Shown here: positions 25,101 through 34,377 of the stretch, in pieces | Layout: each line of letters opens with the position of its first letter | Position numbering within the stretch: position 1 is the first letter of the stretch | Assembly: GCA_030248195.1 (NCBI GenBank) | Contig: JASAND010017926.1 | Span: 1-64,000 of the forward strand | DNA: 64,000 nucleotides | From: Trissonchulus latispiculum | Lineage: Eukaryota; Nematoda; Enoplea; Enoplida; Ironidae | Direction: 5' to 3' | The notes under the pieces: generated by a model | Seen by the model: the letters and a program-made list of their open reading frames with translations, nothing else | What the model was told of the DNA's origin: nothing | Database searches by the model: none | Made by a program: the position numbers and the translations under genes

Positions 25101-28100
25101 CACAGTAAAAAACACAAAAAACCATGCCTCTGACTATATGAGTTTTTGATCAAACTCGCACTAGTATATACGTATATATATATATATATATATATTAGTG
25201 ATGGGCACCGGATATTTTTTCATATCCGGATATCCGCCTATTTTGCGTTAACGCATATATATCCGGATATCCGGTTATCCGCTTATTCCAAACTTAACTT
25301 CAAGAAAATTTTTCGATTTTGCAGGTAAATTTTCAATTTTTTGTCAATTTTTCTACCGGCTGTGAATGTCTATCATGCAACCAAGCCGCAACCTTCGTTT
25401 CAAAAATATTTTCAGAGGAAGTTTTGAAAAATATTTTAAAATTTTTGAAATTTTTGTCAAAAATTTGCTAATTTTTTATTGTTTTGACTAAAATGTATAT
25501 ACACGGATATCCGGATATCCGGATATTTTTCCCAAATCGGATATTATCCGGATATAAAAATTATCCGGATATCCGGATATCCAGTGCCCATCACTAATAT
25601 ATATACTGCAAGTGAGTCCAAGTTGCCTTACTCGCTTAGCTAATCTTGTCGAGTCTGGCTAAAAGTTTTATCGTACACTATCCCTCGCAACTAGCACTAG
25701 CACTGCAAGTTCTAGGAGGCGAGTACTAGCATACTAGTACAACTTTTATGGAACCGGCCCCAGAAGAAAATTAGTCAGATTCAGTCACTCAAAAGGAAAC
25801 ATATATATACGAACTTTTTATAATTTAGGCCAGCACCAACCCGGCAATATGCCGGTGAACTTTGCCCATCAATTTCAATAAACGCTGTTATTAGAAGTTT
25901 ACTAAAACCTACACAATTTTACCTGGGGGCGGTTCCATAATAGTTTGACCTAGAGTGCTAGCACTAGCATGCGAGAACTCGCAATGTTAGTGCTAGTCGT
26001 CGAATCAAGTGTACCATACAACTTTTCGCTTGACTCGACAAAATTAGCTAAGCGAGCACAGTAACTCGACAAACTAGCAGTGCTAGTGCTAGTACTAGCA
26101 CTGCGAGTACGAGTTCGCAAGAAAATGGAAGGCCATAATCATTAAAAAACGCAAAAAACAAATCGCAAAGAATCTTCACCAGATTCCATCCAAGGCATCC
26201 AAGAAAAGAATCCAAAAAGTGCGCCTCTTGAATTTGAGCTGGTTTCGATAAAAAATAAAAAAGATAGGTATTAAGCTTCAGTTGTCACTTCTCTAGTCAC
26301 AATCAACCAGAGAACTTGACTCGTGCTAGTTCCGTACTAGCATGTATATATGCAAGTAATTTTTATGGAACAGATCCAGTCTCCTAGAAGTAGTCGCCTA
26401 TAGTGGTTTGACTCGCAAGTCAAGTGCTAGTGGCTACTCGACTAGGAAAGTTTTATGGTACACTTGAGGCATTAAACTCAATAACTAGCATGGGTCTAGT
26501 TGTCGAGTCTAGTACACGCAAAGTTTTATGGAACCGGCCCATGAAGATTGAATTGTAGCAACACAGTTTCTCCACGTCTGCATATCCATAAAAACAAACA
26601 AAACACACATGCTTAAACGCTTATATACGCTACTATATACCTAAACCGCTTCCCTTATATATACGACCGTTTACAGCATCGAATATATATAGTCTATCTA
26701 TATACCATTCTTCACTATCTGCTCTCCTAATTTAATCTGAATCATCTCAGTTTTCAACATTATTTCAAGCCAACACTCCCCCCTCCTGCTCCAAGGGGAC
26801 AAAGAAATTAAAGAGGAAAAAAGAGGAAAAGAAGAAGGAAACGAGAAGGAAAACCATCAATCATTCTTCCTAAAAGTATTATACACACAAAATTTACGAT
26901 TAACACAGATAGCACATACCACATTCCAGGCAGAATATTGTGCTCCTAAGGTATTATACGTATAACCTAAGTAATGTAGGAATATATAGCTAAGCCATTT
27001 ATGGGTACTCTACAAATCTGACAAATATATACTATAGCAAATATGAAATACAAATTATTAAACACAAAATGGTGCACTTTTGTATACGTAAACAGCATAT
27101 CAGACAGAGTGGGTATCCTAATGTTGACTATATCTATATATCGCGACTGTTCTGGCAAAAGGGCGTAAGTAGTCCAAACGGCCATTTTTCGTTTTTTTGT
27201 AGAATCGGCTTCTGGACACACTAAGTTTTCATTTGGCGAAAAGACCTATTTGAAATTTCTTAAAATAAGACCTCTGTAGGCATTTGCCACTGCGGCGCAA
27301 TTGCAAAAACCTCCAAAGTTGTTCTGGCAAAATGGCTTAAAACACCTTACGCCCTTTCACCCCGTATGTTTTACACATAAAATTTCATGTCGTCCTTACA
27401 AATCATGGGCAAAAAGGCGTAAGTGAGCTTCAATTTTTGGTAGTAGGAAGATTAAGCTATTTTCTCATAAGTGGTGGATAGTTTCAAGCTGTTTGGTTTG
27501 AAATTCAATTGCCGTTATTGATAGAGAACGTAGAGCCAATTGTACAGCTGCATTGATGTGATTAGAGAAGGAAACTTATCATCAGACCAATCAACCGCCC
27601 TTCTTTATCATAACATTGGTTTAGGCAACAGAAATAGTTAGTGGCTGATCAATTTTTGACTACCTGTTATAAAAGTCACTAAAGCTAGTGTTAATATTTG
27701 CTTCACCATTGAGAACAACAAAACGTTATCACAGAAGCTTCACCTTAAGGTTTCAGTACATTGATCCACGTGGGTTCACGCTGATGGAAAGCTGTTGTTC
27801 TAGAGGCTCCGTTTCAGCATAGCTATAAGCTAGTATAACATGCCGCTCCACAGGCAAAAAAAACAGCGGAATTGGAACAGATTTCGCACTTACGTCCTTT
27901 TACCACGACATGCATTACACGCCCCAATATAACGCTGAAGTCAAATTTCCGATCTGGCAGTTTGTCGCAAGTAGACCCAATCGATAATTATGCAAATTTT
28001 AGGCGATGATTGTGTGAAAATAATCATATAATTATATGCTGACATTATTCTGCGGTCTTGTCGGCTTAAATGTTTGAAGATTCAAGTTATTATCTCAAAG

Positions 28101-31100
28101 ATTTAGTTCAGGAGCTCAGTTCAAAGAAGCCTAAAATTTTCAAACGCCCGTTTCTCGAAAAAATGAAAAATCATTTACGCCCTTTTGCCAGAACAGTCGC
28201 GATATAACAGCAAAGTAGGTAAAAGACAGGCGCAGGTTTACGCCAGGATATATCACAGTCCTGCTATAAGGACATGGGTTGCCGGTTGCTAATCCCCGGT
28301 TTCTCAGCCATAGAGCCAGTAGTGTCACCTCAAATGATGACTGCATCCGTGGAAGGAGGGGGCGGCCCTTTTACACAGACACCTGTTGTTACCTTCCATC
28401 CGCACTGGAAACCAGATTGGGAATCCGTCAAATCAAGAGTCTATAATACCAAGAGTGGGAAGCTTGGCCCTTCCTAATGGAAATGGCCTGCGAGATGCTC
28501 GGCACATTAAGGCCGAAATCTCGGGGGGGGGGGGGGGGGGGGGTACCACTTACCATTGTTCAGCACGTGTTTATATGCGTCTGAACTAAAACGCATCTGA
28601 TTGGCTAATCGCCTACCGTATGTCAAATTTACGTGTATAAGCGGACCCCCCCCCCCCGAGATCTCGGGGGGGGGTCCCGGTTAGCGTTGTTAAGCGTGTG
28701 TTTATATGCAGTCGAACTGAAAAGCACTAATGAGGATTGCGGTAGCTGAGGCTTTTCAGTTCGACTGCATATAAACACACGCTTAACAACGCTAAGCGGG
28801 ACCCCCCCCCAGATCTCGGGGGGGGGGGGGTCCGCTTATACACGTAAATTTGACATAAGGTAGGCGATAAGCCAATCAGATGTGTAACGTGACTTCCTTT
28901 ACCTAATACTTTCTTAGCATTTACTGTCAGCCCGCTTCCGTTAATTCTGTACCTATGTCCTTTAATATATGGTTATCACTGCGACTGTTTGACACACTAA
29001 TTATACACGAACTAAGCACCACGCTCCTACCCTCTGATCTGACTTCCAAGCCTTTCTTGATTGAGCAATCTTCTGAATCTGAGCAATCTTCTTATTTCAC
29101 TGGAGCAACCTTCGGCCGTCTTGCTTCTGCAATTTTCTTCTGCTTGCAATCTTCAGACAGAGAGAGCAACTTTTGAGCACCACCGCTCAGCACCGAATTT
29201 CAAGCAAGACTGGTTTAACTTTTCATTTTTGCCCTTTCCTCAACTTTCTTTAAGCCAAACATTTTCTGACGTCACATCACTTTACATTGAGCGTTATCTT
29301 TCTTCAAATTATTAATGTTTTATTTTAATTTAACCTTTTTATTTTTCCTTCTGCCACAGATGCGTTTTAGTTCAAACGCATATAAACACATGCTGAACAA
29401 TGGTAAGTGGTACCCCCCCGAGATTTCGGCCTTAATGTGCCGAGCATCTCGCACGCCATTTCCATTAGGAAGGGCCAAGCTTCCCACTCTTCCTATTATA
29501 TACGTACTCTTGGTCAAATTCAGAAGAACGCCTTAACCACTCGGCCGTCTTGACAAAATAGACAGGTTCAAACATGCAAACAATAAATAGAGAAGCTTCG
29601 GGTTACGGTTCTACCTCGCATATTTCTACAGGTTGTAAGATCTACAAGTTCTCCGACCTCCGCTGCCTCCCCCCTTCCTCAAAAGAGCCGAACTTTATCA
29701 TCTTCACTTAAAAGGTTCAATACCTTTTCCGGCATTGCAGCGGCTGCATGCCTTGGTAATTTTCACAAACTCAATTTAATGAAGGAACACCATGAATTTA
29801 TTCTTCTTCTAGTTATTATTTCCTGCATTTACGTACGATATGTGATTAACATTGCCTGAAGTTAGTGCAAAGTGTTATCCAGGAAACTGGTATATAAGTT
29901 AACCAAGCAATTCTAGTCACTTTTTGCACGGACAGATAACAAACATGCAAAATGTATATACGCACGTATATATTACAAAAATTTTGCTTCCATTTTCGGA
30001 GGTTCCAGCATCTATAGGACACCCGTGAAGCCGCTCTTATTGCCAATTGCCAAAAAACAATCACGCATGGGCACCAGAAACAACTTACGTAACAGGGAGA
30101 AATGATTCTTTCCGCAGCCGTCAAAAAAATCTCGGTTTAGTGATAAATTGAAAAAATTTTAGAAAATTTCCAGTAAAACTGGAACGTGTATATGTATACG
30201 TGTCTGAAAAAATTAAAAACGTATAGTCTAGATTTATCCACTGTCGTTTATACGTTTTACCAAGATTGTATAATAGTAAGAGTGTGACCACTAGCGTAGA
30301 TACGGGGGGGGGCGGGGGGGCGGCCGCCCCCCCCCAAATGGTTTTGCCCCTCTGACAAATATTGGCCAGAAAAAAAATTTTAAGCCCGCGCGAAGCGCGG
30401 GCTTTTGAATTTATTATAAACGCAAAGAAATTGTACAAAAATGCCCCGAAAATTAGTGCATTTGTACTTCATTCAAAGATTTTCGCGCCTTCGGCGCGAC
30501 TTAGTTATTAGCATACTATATATAATTAAACCTTTACTAGTTTGCTTTACTTTACTTTGCTAGCTTTGTAGTTTTATTAGCTGCATTATTGCAAACATGA
30601 TTGCCTTAAATGGTGGATACTGGAAATGTGCTGCTTGGAATACCCTGTTCTCATAATGGGAGCATCCAATCTGAGTTTTCGTACGAGACTGTAGAAGTGG
30701 AAAACATAAATTAAACTACAAAATTTGGTTTGGCAATTGATAATATACAATGCAAAGAATTCAATGTTTCAATAGCGTTTTAATGGCAAAATTGAAAAAT
30801 TTTCTCAACTTCTGGGGGGCTCCGCCCCCCAGGCCCCCCTTTTTGGGTTTTAGCATGCCGCTTTCGGTTACAATAGATTTAAGCTTAGAACCTTTTAAAA
30901 ATTTTGTACGCAGTGTTCATACATTGAGCAAAAAATAAAAAAAATTTACCCCCCCAGACTTCGGTCCAAACCGCCCCCCCTGAAAATTTTTTGTATCTAC
31001 GCCACTGAGTGTGACACTCTTACACTAGCATGAACAAATCATGCTAGGCATGCTCAATCTGCAACAATTTTTATATCATTGAAAAGAGCAGAAAAATGCT

Positions 31101-34100
31101 ACAAAGTTGTCGAGTTAGTTTTTTAATTGCATTAACCTAATTAAAGTTATTATTAATTAATTAAAAATTACTAATAAAATGCCTACTGTAAGCCTTAGGC
31201 TAATGGGCCAATCAGCGAGCAGACACACGCTTATATGAAAGCATGTAGATAGTGCAAAGTGGGGACCCCCCCCCGGAAGTTCCGGGGGGGGGGGTCCCGA
31301 GTTAACGCACCGAGCATACCTAGCATGATTTGTTCATGCTAGTGTAAGAGTGTCACACTCTTACCTATTATATACTCTTGGTTTTACTATACTGAAATGT
31401 TTAAGATCCTTAAAATGAGCTCATTTCAGTCATCCCTGAAGCAATCCGCCGCCATCCGAGGCCATGTTACGGCTACCGAAAAAAACTCCAGGAAAATACT
31501 GGAGCAAAACAACCAAAACCACAGTATATATAGCTTTCCCGAAACACTTTTCCGGAATACACAAAAAACCACACAAACACAACAACTCTCAAATCGCCTA
31601 CCCTTCCTGATCTGCCAACTGTTTGGCCCGAGTGGTGGAGACCTGCCGGCGCTCCTCCAGATCACACTTATTGCCCACAATCACCACATCCGGCGTTTCA
31701 TTGTAGGCATGCAGACGGAGCTGGGACAGCCAGTCCCGAACGTTCAGGAAGGATCGTTCCGAGGTGATGTCGAACAGGACCAGGAAGCCCATAGCGTCTC
31801 TGAAGAAGGCCGTCGTTAGACTGCGAAATCTGAAACAAACAAATAAAAACAAACACACAAACGTACGTAAGAAAGGGAAGCTGTTAGGGTGCTGGCAAGC
31901 TCTACAGGATCTAATCCTAAAACTAGGGGTCGGCTTAACCCCCCCCCCCCCAGTGTTCAACGAAATGCTATATATCAAACTTTTCAGGATTGACTTATCC
32001 AAACCAGTGTAAATTCGGTTCTAGCTCAACCCAAATAACTCATATGGCTCAGTAGCTCATAACAAACTCAACCCTGTTATTTCTACCCTGTTTTGATAAC
32101 ACTGGCCCGAAGTTTTCAACCCAATCTCATCTCAACCCAGGTAGAAGTTTCAAACCCGGGTTGAGATGTCCTGGTAGCAGGACTTCGCTACCAATATGAG
32201 CATTCATATATGTTGAGGACCCACCAAGTGCCTAATCTACTAATCTAGAAGGAATAATAATGTGTTTCCAAATGGACTGGAATGTAATCGCTGGACATGA
32301 TAAATGCACAGAAACCACCCATTAAACAGTCCACACATCATGATTTGACCAAGCTTTGTGATACTAAGAACCTGGCCTTTTCCTACAGGAGGGGGGAATT
32401 TCGTCCCCCCCCAGGATTCGGGCCTTCCCCTCAGAACTTTAAAGTACCCGGGAAAATAGGGTTTTGAGGGTAAATTTTTAAAAATTGTTCCGGCTTCGCC
32501 GGATTTTTACACATTTTTAGCTATTCTAAGCTTACGTAAATTGAGGTTAAAAATAGTTAATATTTTAGCTCAGCAGCAAAAAATAGATATTTGTTAAGCA
32601 TTTTGAAAAATTTTTCTTCCCCCCCCCCAGACCTGGGTAGGGGATCGCCCCCCCAGGCTTCCCCCCCCCCCAGAAATTTTTACCTAGGAAAAGGCCAGTT
32701 ATGAAACATCAAAAGCGAGAAACCGGAAAAAAACATCACTCTCGTAAGCGATTTTTGATCCAACTTTTTAACGGAAAGTGGTACGGGGATGAAACTTGGT
32801 AAATATACTAAACTCAACACGTACAATTTTTTGCGCACATAATCTGCGCAGGCCCCTCCAGTCTTCCCCCCCCCCAGAAATTTTTGCCTAGGAAAACGCC
32901 AGAGAACGGTGCGGCGGGTAGTTCATCTGTGTTTTTCGGCCGAACTTTTTGCGTTCCGTGGCGCAGTGCCCGAAAATTTTTTGCGCAATTTGGAAAAAAT
33001 TGCGCCACACCTACTTTTTGTCCTAAAAAGGATTTTTGCGTTAGCTTATACTTAACTTAATGTTTTAAAGATTTTAAATGCTTTATAAAATTTATTTGCT
33101 TTATCGTTTTGGCAAACCAGTGAGCCTATAAAAAATTACAAATGTCTCAGCATGTACATAAGAAAAATTTACTAGGGATTTTTAAATCGGAACAGTGTTT
33201 TCATTGTGTTTTGCTAAGAAATTATGTCCTTTCTGAAAATAGCGTTTCGCATTTTTAATGCAATAGTTTGAGTATTTAACGTAATATATATATACGTGTG
33301 CTTTTGACGACATACGGCGCAACAAAAGAAAGATCAAAGAAGAACATGCTACATAAACAAAGGTAGGAAACCGTCGGTTTGTAGTTTGTGTCGCAGTTTG
33401 TGGAGCAAAAAATCCAGGTTAGTTCATTCCATCCATCCATCCAAATCTTGACCATCTTGGCTAGGAGTTTTTTGAGAGAAATTAGCATCATGAACAATAG
33501 TTTTGACGACGTCACAATAAAAACGACGAAAAAATCACGAAGCCAAAATGCGGAAGTTGCATTCAAATTTACAAGAATACAAAGTTTCCACTGTTTCAAC
33601 TGGGATTTTTCAAAATCTTCACAGCTTTTGGAGGCCACCGTCCACCAATCCCCGCTCCATTGATTTTGTTATATATTTGTGTAGAACTCAATGATTAAAC
33701 AGACAATCAAAAGCTACAGAGGAGGCTGCGGCAAAAAAACTACATTAGTAAAACAGAGAAACAAACTGCGTTTACCTTTCTTGTCCAGCAGTGTCCCATA
33801 ACTGCAGTAATATTCTCTGGCATTTCCCTCCAGCTTCACCATTGGCTAACTTACTTTTGTAATTCTAAAATAAAATTAACAGATTTATATAAAGCCAGAA
33901 ATGTATATTACGCATAAACACCCAATCCGAAAAAATTAAAAATCGTACAACAACGACAGCAAAACCAGAACTCAGGCAGACCGCCAAAAGTTCTACTTAC
34001 GACTCGTTTTTCACGAAAATCAATACCAACAGTGGATATGAAACGACCAGTGAAAACACCATCAGTATATTGGTACAGGAAACTGGTTTTTCCAACCCCA

Positions 34101-34147
34101 GAGTCACCAAGTGCCAATAATTTAATCAAATAGTCGTAATCGCCCAT
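9912..34147 (-). CDS. RAB27: RAB27 small GTPase, four coding exons
   Basis: Rab27 is a membrane-anchored GTPase that docks secretory granules, lysosome-related organelles and exosome-bearing endosomes through effectors such as synaptotagmin-like proteins. The exons, joined in phase, are 34147-34001, 33864-33776, 31829-31602 and 10092-9912. They encode 214 residues, close to the usual length of about 220. Visible features: MGDYDYLIK start; P-loop GDSGVGKTS (14-22); [11 protein letters not shown], typical of Rab27; WDTAGQE (72-78); [21 protein letters not shown] (131-135); ETSA (160-163); C-terminal Cys-x-Cys (212, 214) for double geranylgeranylation. The start was chosen because MGDYDY aligns with the family N-terminus, although an upstream in-frame Met exists. 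All GTPase motifs are intact and all introns are GT/AG. The third intron (31601-10093, 21.5 kb) is full of transposons. Confidence 0.95.
10093..11378. other. RAB27 intron 3, repeats only
   Basis: Contains (TA)n near 10118-10143 and further TATATA words. G/C homopolymers occur at 10310-10333 and 10440-10470. A diverged GC-rich piece at 10430-10720 may be a transposon remnant. No exon is visible. Confidence 0.5.
11379..11793. mobile_element. MITE with CTGGCATTTTTT ends (copy 1)
   Basis: 415 bp with ends CTGGCATTTTTTTAG and CTAAAAAAATGCCAG. Inside are CCCCCACTTTTCGG repeats with long C runs and an AT-rich core. The flanks share TATAC (5 bp). A second copy, oppositely oriented inside, is at 51331-51703. 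No coding capacity is seen. Confidence 0.7.
11794..12636. other. Intron sequence, nothing recognised
   Basis: Moderately AT-rich unique-looking DNA. Frames are short and without motifs. The right edge is the start of the 183-bp inverted-repeat module. Confidence 0.4.
12637..13399. repeat. Head module of E1 with perfect 183-bp inverted repeats
   Basis: The left arm 12637-12819 and right arm 13217-13399 are exact reverse complements as far as I can read. Each starts ACAAGTAATAAAAATG. A small hairpin GCTCCTCCGGAGC lies 17 nt in from each end. The 397-bp centre is AT-rich and noncoding. Confidence 0.85.
13480..13880. repeat. 149-bp minisatellite in E1
   Basis: About two and a half units carrying the phrase GACCCACACCGGACCCAC and GTCGGTGGGGCCAC. 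The same unit is expanded to more than seven copies in E2. Confidence 0.85.
14587..14620 (+). repeat. Terminal hairpin block of E1
   Basis: CATATTAT is followed by a GC-rich stem (GTAGGGGCGC / GCGCCCCTAC) with a TATC loop. With flanking A/T pairs the stem reaches 17 bp. It is identical to the block at 23403-23436. Confidence 0.85.
14621..17435. other. RAB27 intron 3, degenerate repeats
   Basis: No exon seen. Three features stand out. About 15105-15235 and 15530-15640 are diverged direct copies sharing CCCAGCACACGT. About 16013-16220 carries the GGGCCGGTTCCATA family with GACTCG/CGAGTC palindromes. About 16535-17410 has repeated CCATGTTTTTTCCC and its complement GGGAAAAAACATGG in both orientations. 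Poly-G occurs at 16363-16375. Confidence 0.5.
17436..17893. mobile_element. Partial hAT-like fragment
   Basis: Near 17441 the sequence CAGGGTTTTTTTT matches the left end of the 918-2366 element. Near 17706 the shared GGGGGCGGAGCCCCCCAG stem-loop appears. GTGTGTTTTTCT words repeat between them. No matching right end was found before E2, so this looks truncated or interrupted. Confidence 0.45.
18207..18993. repeat. Head module of E3 with perfect 183-bp inverted repeats
   Basis: Arms 18207-18389 and 18811-18993 are exact reverse complements by eye and are the same length as the E1 arms. The first bases (ACAAGAACCAAAAATGCTCC) are clearly related to those of E1 and then diverge. The centre is noncoding. 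Confidence 0.85.
19090..19770. repeat. ~147-bp minisatellite in E3
   Basis: Four to five units carrying CACAGCACTCTACAGCCAC and AGGGCTTTCATTTGGTACC; the first is shortened. Related units recur in E4 at about 23465-23800, spaced 147 bp. Confidence 0.85.
19770..20170. repeat. 163-bp minisatellite in E3
   Basis: Three units. The phrase CCAGCCCAGCAA starts at 19807, 19970 and 20133, an exact 163-bp spacing. Frames on both strands through it are repeat translations, not genes. Confidence 0.85.
20833..20866 (+). repeat. Terminal hairpin block of E3
   Basis: CATATTAT, then AGGGGTCGC and its complement around a TACC loop, ending ATGA. It has the same length and layout as the other four blocks, with paired substitutions in the stem. 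Confidence 0.8.
21540..22690. repeat. 149-bp minisatellite in E2 (>7 units)
   Basis: The A(A/G)GTCGGTGG phrase recurs every 149 bp (for example 21655, 21804, 21953, 22102, 22251, 22400, 22549). Units on the left (GTGGGACCACTTTTCGTGGG) differ from those on the right (GGGGCCACTTTTTGTGGG), showing block-wise homogenisation. Confidence 0.9.
23403..23436 (+). repeat. Terminal hairpin block of E2
   Basis: Identical to the E1 block: CATATTAT followed by the stem around a TATC loop. Confidence 0.85.
23437..24852 (+). mobile_element. Composite element E4, headless
   Basis: Begins directly after the E2 hairpin with ~147-bp minisatellite units, then 163-bp-type units (about 23825-24200), then an E3-like tail, and ends in a 34-bp hairpin block at 24819-24852. 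The inverted-repeat head is missing, so it is 5' truncated or partial. It shows that the E3-type body and tail travel as a unit. Confidence 0.6.
24819..24852 (+). repeat. Terminal hairpin block of E4
   Basis: CATATTAT, stem AGGGGTCGC with loop TGCC, then the complement and ATGA. One stem pair is mismatched (CCCCA instead of CCCCT). Confidence 0.75.
24853..25195. other. Intron sequence with GTGTGTTTTTCTAAG repeats
   Basis: Short tandem GTGTGTTTTTCTAAGAAAAA words (about 25035-25105) resemble those at 17480-17520. The right edge is a (TA)n tract. No gene. Confidence 0.5.
25196..25596. mobile_element. Short hAT-like MITE with TAGTGATGGGCACCGG ends
   Basis: About 401 bp with inverted ends TAGTGATGGGCACCGGATAT. 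Many CCGGATATCCGG palindromes lie near both ends. It is inserted in a (TA)n tract, and the flanks ATATATAT/ATATATAC fit an 8-bp duplication with one difference. No coding sequence. Confidence 0.7.
25612..26545. repeat. Cluster of GGAACCGGCCC / CTAGCACTAGC palindromic repeats
   Basis: At least three diverged modules end in TTTTATGGAACCGGCCC or its complement (near 25755, 25930 and 26535). They are packed with GACTCG/CGAGTC and CTAGCACTAGCA words that can pair within and between modules. A related copy is at about 16013-16220. They are probably short inverted-repeat transposons inserted side by side. Confidence 0.55.
26546..27138. other. Intron sequence, nothing recognised
   Basis: AT-rich with TATATA words and an A/G-rich stretch near 26800-26850. 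No exon or bounded element. Confidence 0.4.
27139..28204. mobile_element. TIR element with TATCGCGACTGTTCTGGC ends
   Basis: About 1066 bp. The left end TATCGCGACTGTTCTGGCAA continues as AAGGGCGTAA, and the right end is its reverse complement (28173-28204). It is flanked by TA on both sides, consistent with a TA target duplication. GGGCGTAAG-type words repeat inside. No transposase frame. Confidence 0.65.
28240..29554 (-). mobile_element. tRNA-headed SINE, split by a foldback element
   Basis: On the minus strand the head at 29554-29513 reads GTCAAGACGGCCGAGTGG, the A-box region of a Ser/Leu-type tRNA. It stops at the 7-bp duplication of the foldback element. The body resumes at 28433 and runs to about 28240. 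That body (GGAAGGTAACA, CCTTCCACGG, GTCATCA, TGACACT words) matches the copy at about 51745-52045. Family membership is supported by the two copies. The exact 3' end is unclear. Confidence 0.6.
28434..29512. mobile_element. Foldback element FB-1 with 7-bp target duplication
   Basis: The ends are inverted and begin CAAGAGT..TATAATA..AAGAGTGGGAAG. Arms of about 150 bp (to roughly 28600 and from 29350) pair. A second inverted pair (about 28595-28740 and 28750-28885) forms an inner hairpin containing GAGATCTCGGGGGG palindromes. GTCAAAT flanks both ends (28427-28433 and 29513-29519). It is inserted in a SINE. The ~29000-29300 interior is AT-rich without a clear gene. Confidence 0.75.
29555..30253. 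other. Intron sequence, nothing recognised
   Basis: Unique-looking AT-rich sequence between the split SINE and the second foldback element. No exon with usable splice sites was seen. Confidence 0.4.
30261..31380. mobile_element. Foldback element FB-2, same family as FB-1, with nested hAT MITE
   Basis: The ends CAAGATTGTATAATAGTAAG and (complement) CAAGAGTATATAATAGGTAA match FB-1. The flanking duplication is GTTTTAC (30254-30260 and 31381-31387), again 7 bp. The arms include GTGTGACACTCTTACACTAG and ATGAACAAATCATGCTAG. The left arm is interrupted by the MITE at 30289-31007. Without it the element is about 393 bp. A GGAAGTTCC palindrome between G/C runs lies near 31270. Confidence 0.75.
30289..31007. 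mobile_element. hAT MITE, copy 1 (719 bp)
   Basis: The right end in reverse complement starts CAGTGGCGTAGATAC and the left end starts CACTAGCGTAGATAC. A perfect 8-bp duplication AGTGTGAC lies at 30281-30288 and 31008-31015. Inside are a GCCCGCGCGAAGCGCGGGC hairpin (about 30385) and the CTGGGGGGC..GCCCCCCAG stem-loop (about 30811). Homologous to 49590-50374. Confidence 0.85.
31602..31829 (-). CDS. RAB27: RAB27 coding exon 3
   Basis: 228 nt encoding [16 protein letters not shown] through the NKCD guanine-specificity motif to KQLADQEG. The acceptor is TTTCAG before 31829. The donor GTAGGC at 31601 opens the 21.5-kb intron, and the exon ends in phase 2. Confidence 0.93.
32372..32698. mobile_element. 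Short MITE with CTGGCCTTTTCCTA ends
   Basis: About 327 bp in RAB27 intron 2. The ends CTGGCCTTTTCCTA and TAGGAAAAGGCCAG are inverted, with C/G homopolymers just inside. No clear target duplication. A solo right end (CCTAGGAAAACGCCAG) lies near 32890, so the family has partial copies next door. Confidence 0.55.
32699..33775. other. RAB27 intron 2, transposon remnants
   Basis: 32705-32850 matches the tail of composite elements E3 and E4 (shared GGAAAGTGGTACGGGGATGA and CATAATCTGCGCAGG) without minisatellite or hairpin, so it is a broken fragment. The remainder to the exon 2 donor shows no gene. Frames at 33276-33663 are unsupported. Confidence 0.5.
33776..33864 (-). CDS. RAB27: RAB27 coding exon 2
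   Basis: 89 nt with an AG acceptor at 33866-33865 and a GTAAA donor at 33775. It encodes the Rab27-type insert region [13 protein letters not shown] and the WDTAGQE switch II motif. It ends in phase 2 within the Arg codon of QERF. Confidence 0.93.
34001..34147 (-). CDS. RAB27: RAB27 coding exon 1
   Basis: 49 codons from the start Met to FREKRV, containing the P-loop and the switch I threonine (TVGID). The donor GTAAGT follows at 34000, and the exon ends in phase 0. Confidence 0.95.
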
Positions 34148-34377
34148 AACCAACCCAAAACCAGCAGTGCGTGAAGAAATGACACTGGAAGCTAAAATCA
34201 ACGTTCAGAAGAAAAAAATAAACAGACATCGCCAACGATGGAAATTGAAACAGGTATGTATACAGCGGTCGGGGAAAAGCAGCCAGCAGATGGTGGGGAA
34301 GAAAAACCAACCATCTGCTTTCGACGAAAGAGATGAGCTAGCGAGTTAAAATTAAAGGAAAAGTTAATCAGCCGGTA

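Noticed and set aside
31397..31819. 140-codon plus-strand frame
   Set aside because: Antisense of RAB27 exon 3.
33276..33663. Overlapping plus and minus frames of 91-120 codons in RAB27 intron 2
   Set aside because: No motif, no splice context, and both strands open; AT-rich chance frames.
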